A program made the translations under genes and the position numbers. Shown piece after piece: positions 1 to 5,099 of a DNA stretch of 5,128 nt. Below the pieces are notes generated by a model. The model did not search any database. It saw nothing but the letters and a program-made list of their open reading frames with translations, and was not told the origin of the DNA. Position 1 is the stretch's first letter. Every line of letters begins with the position of its first letter. Origin of the DNA: Nitrospinota bacterium (lineage in GTDB: Bacteria > Nitrospinota_A > UBA7883 > JACRLM01); assembly GCA_015231995.1 (NCBI GenBank), contig JADGAO010000011.1:9855-14982 (forward strand), read 5' to 3'.

Positions 1-1
1 C

Positions 2-130
2 CAGCGCATCCACTACCAGCACTGCAAAGGTTGCCTGCGATGCGTGGACATATGCAAGTTCGACGCGCTCGTCTCGAAGGTGGAGTACGAGGTGGAGCCG
101 AAGACGATAACCGACGGATTTACGGAATAA
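2..130 (+). CDS. C-terminal end of a 4Fe-4S ferredoxin-type subunit of 2-oxoacid:ferredoxin oxidoreductase (partial)
   Basis: The gene enters from the left edge; 42 codons are visible before the TAA at 128-130. They contain one cluster motif, C-x2-C-x2-C-x3-C, at visible residues 8, 11, 14 and 18 (CKGCLRCVDIC), followed by a short acidic tail. The residue after the fourth Cys is Lys, not the Pro usual in bacterial ferredoxins. A C-terminal ferredoxin module directly upstream of a POR alpha-beta gene is what is expected of the delta subunit, or of a gamma-delta fusion. It would pass electrons from the TPP/4Fe-4S active site to external ferredoxin in the cytoplasm. A second cluster motif and any gamma domain would lie outside the window, so delta alone and gamma-delta cannot be told apart. 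The reading frame, the cysteine spacing and the neighbouring gene all support the call. Confidence 0.82.
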   Translation, partial: QRIHYQHCKGCLRCVDICKFDALVSKVEYEVEPKTITDGFTE

Positions 131-167
131 CTAGTCCTCGCGCGCCTGTCGGCGTCGCAGGGTCACT

Positions 168-174
168 AAGGAGG
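168..174 (+). promoter_or_regulatory. Ribosome binding site of the POR alpha-beta gene
   Basis: AAGGAGG lies 8 nt upstream of the ATG at 183 and is a near-perfect Shine-Dalgarno match. It fixes the start codon. The 52-nt gap after the upstream stop codon holds no obvious terminator, consistent with co-transcription of the two genes. Confidence 0.85.
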
Positions 175-182
175 CTTGTTTC

Positions 183-2483
183 ATGGGTTCCATAACTGAA
201 GAGAAAAAGACAGGGGAGACCAAAGGCGCCCCGGCGCAGGTGGTGGACTTCCTTTCGGGCAACGAGATGTCGTCGCTGGCGGCGGCGCACGTCAACTTCC
301 ACCTGATGGGGTACTATCCGATAACCCCCTCCACCGAGGTGGCCGAAAACCTCGACGAGATGTCGGCCAACGGCGAAGCGTTCGTCCGGCTGGTTCCCGG
401 CGATGGTGAACACGGCGCGGCTGGCATCTGTTACGGCGGCACGACGGCGGGCGGCAGGGTGTTCAACGCGACATCGGCCAACGGCCTGCTTTTCTCGATA
501 GAGCAGATGCCTGTGCAGTCCGGCACACGCTACCCGATGGTGTTAAACCTCGTGTGCAGGTCCGTCAGCGGCCCGCTGGACATACGCGGCGACCATTCCG
601 ACCTTGTCTCCGCGCTGGATGTGGGCTGGATAGTCCTGCTGGCCAAAGACCAGCAGGCGACGTACGACATGATCATCATGGCCACCAAAATCGGCGAGAC
701 CTTGGACGTGCGCCTGCCCGTTATCGTGGCCGACGACGGGTTTTTCACATCCCACCAGAAACGCAGGGTGCAATACTTCGAAGACCGGAAGGTGGTGGAG
801 AATTTCGTCGGGCCGGTTGCGCAGATTAACGTCTCCGTCAACCCGTCCACCCCGATCACCATCGGGCCTTACATGAACGACCCGGATCAGATCAACAACA
901 AAAAACAGCTTTCCATGGCCATGAGCGCCGCCGAAAGCGTCATACCGAAAGTTTATGCGGAGTGGGAAAAACTCTCCGGCAGAAAGTACAACGTCCTCGA
1001 GACCTACAGGATGGAAGACGCGGAGACTGCGCTGTTCATCGTCAACTCCGCCGCCGACACCGCGATGGAAATGGCCGACAGCCTTCGCGCCAAGGGCCAT
1101 AAGGTCGGCGTGATGTACCCGACCGTCATCCGCCCGTTCCCGTCGGAGGAAATCCGCAAGGCTTGCAAAAACGTCAAAGCCCTGCTCGTCGCCGACAGGG
1201 CGGACTCCTACGGCGCCCACGGCGGCAGGATGTATCACGAGGTCAAATCGGCCCTGCAGAGCGATAGGGATAACAAAACTCTCGTCATCAACCGCATCTA
1301 CGGGCTTGGCGGCAAGGATTTCTTCTCCGACGACGCGAAGACGATGTTCGAGCTTACCTTCGACGCGGTAAAAAAGGGCCGCGTGGAAATACCCTACGAC
1401 TACATCGGCATTGACCCGGGCGACCCAAGCTGGAAACCGGTTCAGGGCACCGCGCCGCTCACTAAAGAACAGCAATCGCCGGGAATCCTGTCGGTCTATA
1501 AAGACGAGAAAACGGGGTTGATGGAAGTCAAAGGCGTAAAGCAGAGAGAGCTTACCGCCATGCCCCACCGCATCACGGCCGGTCACGGCGCGTGCCCCGG
1601 TTGCGGCATATTTCCGAGCGTCGGCACGTTCCTGAAGGGTATCGAGGGATTTGTGGTGATGCTCTGGCACACCGGTTGCGGAATGGTGGTTACGACGGGT
1701 TATCCGAACACCTCGTTCGCCATAACGTACATACACAACCTTTTCCAGAACGGCGCGGCCACGTTGTCGGGCGTTGTGGAGATGTATAAGGAACGGCAGA
1801 AACGGGGCGAAATCCCGCAGGATCAGGAGATCACGTTCGTCATGGTGACGGGCGACGGCGGGTTGGACATCGGCCTCGGGCCTGCCCTGGGCGCGGCGTT
1901 CCGCAACCATAACCTCATCATCCTGGAGTACGATAACCAGGGTTATATGAACACGGGCCATCAGCTCTCGTTCACTACCCCTATCGGCCACGCCACCTCC
2001 ACGTCCAACGTGGGCACGGTCGGACGCGGCAAGACGTTCGGACACAAGGACTCGGCCCAGCTTTTCGCCGCGTGCCATATCCCGTATGTGTTCACGGCGG
2101 TGGAGTCGAACTATAAAGACCTCATCCGCAAAGCGGCCAAAGCCCAGCATTACGCAAGGACGGAGGGTATGGTCTTCGGCAAGCTCTTCTCCGACTGTCC
2201 GCTCAACTGGCGCCATGCGGATAACACAGGCCAGGAGGTCGTGCAGGCGGCGGTGGATTGTAACTTCTTCCCGCTTTACGAAGTGGAAAAGGGGAAGACC
2301 ATCCTCAACTACGACCCGGAAGCGAAGGGCAAAAAGGTTCCCGTCACCGAATGGCTCAAGACGATGGGCAAGACCAAACATCTTCTCTCGCCGAAGTTCA
2401 AGGACATCGTGGACGGTTTCCAGAAAGAAGTGGACAGACGCTTCGCCCGCATCAAGGCGATGAGCGAACATCCGACTCTGTAA
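183..2483 (+). CDS. porAB: Pyruvate:ferredoxin oxidoreductase, fused alpha and beta subunits
   Basis: This 766-residue protein joins two POR subunits that are often separate. The alpha part comes first: the pyrimidine-binding TPP domain has YYPITPS at 44-50, a probable catalytic Glu at 76 (GEHGA) and DIRGDHSD at 133-140. A transketolase-C-like domain follows at about 270-385, ending near YGLGGKDF at 373-380. After a linker, the beta part starts at about 465. It has ACPGCG (Cys471, Cys474), HTGCG (Cys499) and DCPLNW (Cys672), the four expected 4Fe-4S ligands, plus the TPP/Mg motif GDGG at 557-560 and DNQGYMNTG at 584-592. The C-terminal tail (PLYEVE, then VTEWLKTMGKTKHLL) resembles PorB, so pyruvate is the likelier substrate, with 2-oxoglutarate less likely. 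The reaction is pyruvate + CoA + oxidised ferredoxin to acetyl-CoA + CO2 + reduced ferredoxin, reversible in the cytoplasm. The gamma domain is absent here and must be encoded elsewhere, most likely just upstream with the ferredoxin module. All key residues are present, so the enzyme looks intact. Confidence 0.93.
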   Translation: MGSITEEKKTGETKGAPAQVVDFLSGNEMSSLAAAHVNFHLMGYYPITPSTEVAENLDEMSANGEAFVRLVPGDGEHGAAGICYGGTTAGGRVFNATSANGLLFSIEQMPVQSGTRYPMVLNLVCRSVSGPLDIRGDHSDLVSALDVGWIVLLAKDQQATYDMIIMATKIGETLDVRLPVIVADDGFFTSHQKRRVQYFEDRKVVENFVGPVAQINVSVNPSTPITIGPYMNDPDQINNKKQLSMAMSAAESVIPKVYAEWEKLSGRKYNVLETYRMEDAETALFIVNSAADTAMEMADSLRAKGHKVGVMYPTVIRPFPSEEIRKACKNVKALLVADRADSYGAHGGRMYHEVKSALQSDRDNKTLVINRIYGLGGKDFFSDDAKTMFELTFDAVKKGRVEIPYDYIGIDPGDPSWKPVQGTAPLTKEQQSPGILSVYKDEKTGLMEVKGVKQRELTAMPHRITAGHGACPGCGIFPSVGTFLKGIEGFVVMLWHTGCGMVVTTGYPNTSFAITYIHNLFQNGAATLSGVVEMYKERQKRGEIPQDQEITFVMVTGDGGLDIGLGPALGAAFRNHNLIILEYDNQGYMNTGHQLSFTTPIGHATSTSNVGTVGRGKTFGHKDSAQLFAACHIPYVFTAVESNYKDLIRKAAKAQHYARTEGMVFGKLFSDCPLNWRHADNTGQEVVQAAVDCNFFPLYEVEKGKTILNYDPEAKGKKVPVTEWLKTMGKTKHLLSPKFKDIVDGFQKEVDRRFARIKAMSEHPTL

Positions 2484-2495
2484 AGTATGACGAGC

Positions 2496-2534
2496 AAGGC
2501 CGGGCGAACCTGTATGGGCCGCCCGGCTTTTTTT
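2496..2534 (+). terminator. Intrinsic terminator after the POR gene
   Basis: An 8-bp perfect GC stem, GCCGGGCG (2499-2506) with CGCCCGGC (2520-2527), closes a 13-nt loop and is followed by seven T (2528-2534). It begins 12 nt after the POR stop codon. A few A residues before the stem can pair with the T-run. The loop-side sequence GGGCGAACCT is identical to one arm of the palindromic repeat 80 nt downstream. Confidence 0.9.
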
Positions 2535-2576
2535 ATGCTCACCGCTGTCCAGACCTAAAGCGGATTTGGTGAAAAA

Positions 2577-2640
2577 CGTAGGGGCGAACCTATGTGTTCG
2601 CCCGCATGAAAGAGGGCAGACACACAGGTCTGCCCCTACG
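2577..2640. repeat. Nested palindromic repeat, REP/MITE-like
   Basis: The outer arms CGTAGGGGC (2577-2585) and GCCCCTACG (2632-2640) are perfect inverted complements. Inside, each half is itself a hairpin: GGGCGAAC/GTTCGCCC (2582-2589 with 2596-2603, loop CTATGT) and GGGCAGAC/GTCTGCCC (2614-2621 with 2628-2635, loop ACACAG). The element can therefore fold as one long hairpin or as two side-by-side hairpins. The reverse complement of the right half matches the left half at 22 of 27 positions. Four of the five differences are paired, compensatory changes in the stem. From general knowledge, repeats of this GTAGGGGC... style are scattered between genes in several environmental bacterial phyla and are probably moved in trans. 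No transposase and no clear target-site duplication is seen here. Confidence 0.82.
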
Positions 2641-2932
2641 CGATGATTTGGGCGACAGCTTGCGCCCTCTGCCCACGGTTCCTTGTGACGAGGATTAGGC
2701 ATATAATGACGCTGAATGGTTCAAACTGCATAAGGGGTGGGTGCGGCGAGGAGTCCAATCGAAGGCTCATGAATCGTCTTATGCAGACTGCACAAGACAA
2801 GGCTCCGAAAACGGATGACGGAGGCAATCTGCGATGGCACAAGGGGTTGGAGCAAACGGCTGTCGTCTGCTCTCCGGTTTAGGCGGAAAGGAACAGCCTG
2901 CCTCCACCTGTTTATATAGTTTGCCAATACAT
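2641..2932. other. Non-coding stretch between the palindromic repeat and the hicAB cassette
   Basis: I find no gene here. Open frames exist on both strands (2643-2882 plus, 2721-2927 minus), but neither has a good ribosome binding site or a recognisable protein. Structure is present. CTGCATAAG (2726-2734) is a perfect 9-bp inverted complement of CTTATGCAG (2778-2786). GGCTGT (2858-2863) pairs with ACAGCC (2893-2898) around a smaller TCCG/CGGA hairpin (2873-2876 with 2884-2887). TTGG-AG-CAAAC (2847-2857) can pair with GTTTGCCAA (2919-2927). The last two could be parts of a degenerate attC or a structured RNA, or could be chance. Confidence 0.5.
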
Positions 2933-2967
2933 GTTAGGCGTCAAGGTAATGTGAGATTATTGGCAAA
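2920..2967. promoter_or_regulatory. Inverted repeat at the hicA start, possible operator with overlapping promoter
   Basis: TTTGCCAATA (2920-2929) and TATTGGCAAA (2958-2967) are perfect 10-bp inverted complements separated by 28 nt. The right arm ends on the A of the hicA start codon. A possible sigma70 promoter lies within it: TTGCCA (2921-2926), an 18-nt spacer and GGTAAT (2945-2950), the second box being weak. The position would suit autoregulation of hicAB, or a hairpin that limits hicA translation. The left arm lies outside the presumed cassette cut point, so the pairing would exist only in this insertion context. Function is inferred. Confidence 0.35.
2933..2939 (+). other. Upstream cassette boundary: attC/attI-type GTTAGGC core box
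   Basis: GTTAGGC fits the integron core-site consensus GTTRRRY exactly and is identical to the R' box of the complete attC at 3424-3430. The two boxes bracket hicA-hicB, with the cut expected between G2933 and T2934. Upstream there is no clean RYYYAAC partner. The best fold uses the GTTTGCCAA/TTGGAGCAAAC pairing and a poor R'' box near 2835-2841. The site may therefore be a degenerate attC, an attI-like site, or a secondary insertion site. Confidence 0.6.
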
Positions 2968-3152
2968 TGAAGGTCAAAGAACTTATCGCGTTGATTGAGG
3001 CCGACGGCTGGATGCAAGTGCGGCAGAAAGGTAGCCATCGTCAGTTTCATCATATATCCAAGTCAGGAACCGTCACGGTTTCAGGAAAATCCAGTGTCGA
3101 TATTCCCCCAGGAACGCTCAACAGCGTTTTGAAGCAGGCGGGCTTGAAGTAG
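2967..3152 (+). CDS. hicA: HicA-family mRNA interferase toxin
   Basis: This 61-residue protein has the full pattern of the HicA (YcfA-like) family: an N-terminal helix with LIALIEADGW (6-15), then RQKGSHRQFHH at 19-29, and a C-terminal IPPGTLNSVLKQAGL. His24 in the GSH motif is the expected catalytic residue of the dsRBD-like fold that cleaves translated mRNA. Length is normal and nothing is missing, so it is probably active. The start is the only sensible ATG, but its ribosome binding site is weak (GTGAG at 2951-2955, 11 nt away). Weak toxin translation next to a strongly translated antitoxin is common in such pairs. hicB follows after 11 nt. The gene sits in an integron-type cassette, which suggests a role in keeping the surrounding accessory DNA, or defence against phage, rather than housekeeping. 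Confidence 0.93.
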   Translation: MKVKELIALIEADGWMQVRQKGSHRQFHHISKSGTVTVSGKSSVDIPPGTLNSVLKQAGLK

Positions 3153-3156
3153 GAGG
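3151..3156 (+). promoter_or_regulatory. Ribosome binding site of hicB
   Basis: AGGAGG overlaps the last two bases of the hicA stop codon (TAG, 3150-3152) and lies 7 nt before the hicB ATG. It is much stronger than the site in front of hicA. This would favour antitoxin over toxin synthesis from one transcript and couple the two genes. Confidence 0.8.
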
Positions 3157-3163
3157 TGTTGTT

Positions 3164-3376
3164 ATGCGCTATATGGTTGTCATAGAGCAAGGTCCAAGCA
3201 GTTTTGGGGCATACGTCCCTGATCTCCCAGGCTGTATTGCTGTCGGAGAGTCAAGACAAGAGGTGTTGCAACAGATACAGGAAGCTATCGAATTTCATCT
3301 TGAGGGCATCAAGGCGGGTGGGGCCTCAGTGCCTCAGCCGCACTCTTACAGTGAGTTCGTTGAGGTTCATGCCTAA
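3164..3376 (+). CDS. hicB: HicB-family antitoxin, minimal form
   Basis: The 70-residue product shows the HicB partial RNase H-like fold: strand MRYMVVIEQ, then FGAYVPDLPGC at 14-24, helix region SRQEVLQQIQEAIEFHLEG at 30-48, and a PQP segment at 57-59 leading to a last strand. It binds and neutralises HicA. Larger HicB proteins add a C-terminal ribbon-helix-helix or HTH DNA-binding domain. This one ends right after the core fold and has none, so classical autorepression by HicB itself is not evident. The stop codon TAA (3374-3376) lies inside the first box of the attC site, so the coding end and the recombination site overlap by 6 bp. It forms an operon with hicA (11-nt gap). Confidence 0.92.
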   Translation: MRYMVVIEQGPSSFGAYVPDLPGCIAVGESRQEVLQQIQEAIEFHLEGIKAGGASVPQPHSYSEFVEVHA

Positions 3377-3430
3377 CCAATCACTCCAGCGGACGGTAAA
3401 AAGAGCCGCTACTGAGTTCTGCTGTTAGGC
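3371..3430 (+). mobile_element. attC: Integron attC recombination site
   Basis: The site is 60 bp and matches attC architecture throughout. R'' is GCCTAAC (3371-3377, RYYYAAC) and R' is GTTAGGC (3424-3430, GTTRRRY); the two are perfect 7-bp complements. Unpaired central spacers of 5 and 6 nt follow (3378-3382, 3418-3423). The L boxes pair as ACTC/GAGT (3383-3386 with 3414-3417) and AGCGG/CCGCT (3388-3392 with 3406-3410). Bulged bases between them are C3387 on one side and ACT (3411-3413) on the other, in the place of the extrahelical bases that guide strand choice by IntI. The terminal loop is 13 nt. Recombination is expected between G3424 and T3425. Confidence 0.88.
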
Positions 3431-3464
3431 GTACAATAATTCGGCGTGGCTCAAAGGAGCCATA

Positions 3465-3559
3465 ATGAAACTAAACTTTTGTCTGAGAACCATAAGCTGG
3501 AATTACCGCAAGGCTATATGCTAATTGATCGAATGGTGACGCCACGAGTGGGAATATGA
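3465..3559 (+). pseudogene. Short frameshifted reading frame upstream of the 107-codon gene
   Basis: AAAGGAG (3453-3459) sits 5 nt before ATG 3465, an excellent translation start, but that frame stops after 19 codons at TAA 3522-3524. The -1 frame is open to TGA 3557-3559 and encodes a protein-like end, LELPQGYMLIDRMVTPRVG. Its stop overlaps the next gene's start as ATGA. One extra A in the A-run at 3473-3475 would join the two frames into a 31-codon ORF starting MKLKLLSENHK. This suggests a single-base deletion in a short coupled gene, perhaps the partner of the following protein or the remains of a longer one. Alternatives are a sequencing error, or a 37-codon ORF from GTG 3446, which lacks a ribosome binding site. 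I do not recognise the protein. Confidence 0.4.
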
Positions 3560-3879
3560 AAAAGGTGGTGGCTAAAGTGGCGCAGGTGAAAGACAGCGAT
3601 ATGCGCGCCGAATATGACTTTACGGGTGGAGCGCGTGGCAAGCATTACAAGGCTATGCAAGCTGGCTATACGATTACCACTCATAACACGGATGGCACAA
3701 CTGTTGTTAAGGATGTGACGCCCAAAAAGGGCGCTGTTGCTCTGGAACCCGACATCATGGCCTGTTTCCCAGACTCGGAATCTGTAAACAGGGCTTTGCG
3801 TTGCTTAATTCCGCTACTACCTAAAAAACATAAAACAAAGACCCTGGCGGGAAGAAAAGTGAAAAAGCGTGTGGCTTGA
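3556..3879 (+). CDS. Small conserved-looking protein of unknown function, antitoxin-like context
   Basis: The product has 107 residues. The N-terminal part contains MRAEYDFTGGARGKHY (16-31). A predicted beta-hairpin, GYTITTHNTDGTTVVKD (37-53), follows, then LEPDI (63-67) and FPDSESVNRALRCLI (71-85). The last 20 residues are strongly basic (KKHKTKTLAGRKVKKRVA type). Small proteins with this EYDFxxxxRGKxY ... LEPD ... FPDSESVNxAL layout are familiar as hypothetical proteins, often near toxin-antitoxin genes; this is from memory, not from a search. I assign no function. The chosen ATG overlaps the upstream stop (ATGA), suggesting translational coupling, with a modest GAGTGGGA stretch just ahead. 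ATG 3601 (MRAEYDF) is an alternative start that keeps the whole conserved-looking core. It follows the hicAB cassette directly, but I see no attC after it. Confidence 0.65.
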   Translation: MKKVVAKVAQVKDSDMRAEYDFTGGARGKHYKAMQAGYTITTHNTDGTTVVKDVTPKKGAVALEPDIMACFPDSESVNRALRCLIPLLPKKHKTKTLAGRKVKKRVA

Positions 3880-3965
3880 ATTTTTTCCCAAGTTTCGTGC
3901 GCTTAAAAAAGATACCAGTGATACGCCCATTGTAACGTCGCCTTTCTAAGCGGCAAGGCTACAAA

Positions 3966-5099
3966 ATGCCCCAAAAAGGAAACCCTGGCTACATGGACAA
4001 GCCAAAGCCCGGCGCGATGATCCCCTCTACCCTGTTCGAAAACGCCCTCTCCTCCTTCACCGACGCTGTCATCCTGCTTGGCATGGACGGCAACGTGCAG
4101 TGGATGAACTCCGCCGCCGAACAGATAACAGGCTCCTCCTCGACACACGCTGTCGGCGGGCCGATGGCGGCGTTGTTCCCAGCAAACACCCCCACTAACG
4201 ACGCCGTGACGCAGGCGATGGAAACGGGATTATCTGTTACCGACCATGACTCGGTTTATGTGAACAGACGAATGGAACGGCTCCCCGTCGGAGTGTCGGT
4301 CTATCCGCTCGCCCCGGAAGAGGGAAGCAAAGGCGCGGCCGTCGTCATACGCGACCTCACGGCCTTCAAGGCTATGGAGCGGCTCGCCGGAGCCGGCGAG
4401 CGAATCGAGGGATTGTCCACCCTCGCCGCCGGAATCGCCCACGAGATAAAAAACCCGCTCGGCGGCATCCGTGGCGCGGCTCAACTCCTTCGCGGCGAAA
4501 AGGGAGGCGCCCGTGAAACCGCCGAATACACCGGCCTGATCATCCGAGAGGTGGACAGGATCAACCGTCTCATCACGGATTTCATCGCGCTTAACCAGCC
4601 CGGCGATTTCCCGATGGAGCCGCTGAACCTCTACCCGGTTCTCGACGATGCGATAAGCCTTCTCAAGCCGCTGATGGATCAAAAAGACATCAGGGTTCTT
4701 CGCGTGTTCGACCCAAGCCTGCCGCCAGTTATCGGGAACGGCGACAGGTTCCGCCAGATATTTCTCAACATCATCAAGAACGCGGTGGAGGCCTGCGAAA
4801 ATGGCGGGCGCGTGACCGTCGCCACGTCGCTTGCGATGAGTCCGCCGTTATCGAAAGTGCGCGGGAAAAAAAGCCGGTTTGCGCTGGTGGAAGTGGCCGA
4901 CGACGGACCCGGTCTGGATGATGAGACGAAATGGCGCCTGTTCACGCCTTTTTTTTCACGCAAGAAACAGGGGTCGGGATTGGGGCTGGTGATGACGCTT
5001 CATCTCGTGCAGGCGCATGGCGGATTATTGGAACTGGATAACAGACCTCACGGACCCGGAGCCGTGGCGTCGGTCTATTTGCCGTATGCGCAGGATTGA
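3966..5099 (+). CDS. NtrB-like PAS-domain sensor histidine kinase
   Basis: The protein has 377 residues, no membrane segment and no signal peptide, so it is cytoplasmic. A PAS domain spans about 20-125. The dimerisation and phosphoacceptor region has the H-box AAGIAHEIKNPLGG with His159. The ATP-binding domain has the N-box IIKNAVEA (Asn272), D-box DDGPG (312-316), F-box FTPFFS and G2 box GSGLGL (336-341), all intact. The segment from LNLYPVLDDAISLL to FDPSLPP resembles NtrB/GlnL, the nitrogen-regulation kinase that phosphorylates an NtrC-type sigma54 activator. The true signal is unknown, and other soluble PAS kinases look similar. ATG 3966 has AAGG 7 nt ahead; ATG 3993 (MDKPKPG) is also possible, with AAGGA 12 nt ahead. 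The 86 nt upstream show no clear promoter. Only 29 nt follow the stop; GAGGGAG at 5116-5122 may be the ribosome binding site of a next gene, plausibly the response regulator. Confidence 0.9.
   Translation: MPQKGNPGYMDKPKPGAMIPSTLFENALSSFTDAVILLGMDGNVQWMNSAAEQITGSSSTHAVGGPMAALFPANTPTNDAVTQAMETGLSVTDHDSVYVNRRMERLPVGVSVYPLAPEEGSKGAAVVIRDLTAFKAMERLAGAGERIEGLSTLAAGIAHEIKNPLGGIRGAAQLLRGEKGGARETAEYTGLIIREVDRINRLITDFIALNQPGDFPMEPLNLYPVLDDAISLLKPLMDQKDIRVLRVFDPSLPPVIGNGDRFRQIFLNIIKNAVEACENGGRVTVATSLAMSPPLSKVRGKKSRFALVEVADDGPGLDDETKWRLFTPFFSRKKQGSGLGLVMTLHLVQAHGGLLELDNRPHGPGAVASVYLPYAQD

Larger units (their letters stand above)
2934..3424 (+). mobile_element. Integron gene cassette carrying hicA-hicB
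   Basis: The 491-bp segment runs from the cut point of one GTTAGGC box to the cut point of the next. It contains two small co-oriented genes and ends with an attC, which is the standard cassette layout. Its base composition is visibly lower in GC (about half G+C in the stretches I counted) than the POR gene before it and the kinase after it. No intI-type tyrosine recombinase gene is in the window. Toxin-antitoxin cassettes are well known in sedentary chromosomal integrons, where they are thought to stabilise arrays. The downstream attC is strong evidence; the upstream edge rests on one 7-bp box. Confidence 0.75.

Noticed and set aside
543..2702. Very long open frame on the minus strand (719 codons)
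   Set aside because: It lies opposite the clear POR gene, has no recognisable domain, is rich in His/Arg/Val as expected from an antisense GC-rich frame, and runs through the terminator and the repeat.
2643..2882. 79-codon plus-strand frame between the repeat and hicA
   Set aside because: No ribosome binding site and no protein-like pattern, and it begins in the flank of a palindromic repeat. It is more likely a chance opening.
2721..2927. 68-codon minus-strand frame ahead of hicA
   Set aside because: No ribosome binding site or recognisable family, and it overlaps the inverted repeats; not supported as a gene.
3204..3428. 74-codon frame overlapping hicB and reading through the attC
   Set aside because: It is out of frame with hicB. 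Its C-terminal part is simply a translation of the attC site.
3940..3959. GCCTT/AAGGC hairpin just before the kinase as a second attC or terminator
   Set aside because: Only 5 bp of stem, no GTTRRRY or RYYYAAC boxes and no T-run, so it supports neither call.
4866..4873. AAAAAAAG run in the kinase gene as a possible programmed frameshift site
   Set aside because: The heptamer is not phased with the reading frame as X-XXY-YYZ requires, and the zero frame continues into intact kinase motifs.
4949..4956. Run of eight T inside the kinase gene as a terminator
   Set aside because: It encodes the conserved PFFS of the F-box and no GC hairpin precedes it.
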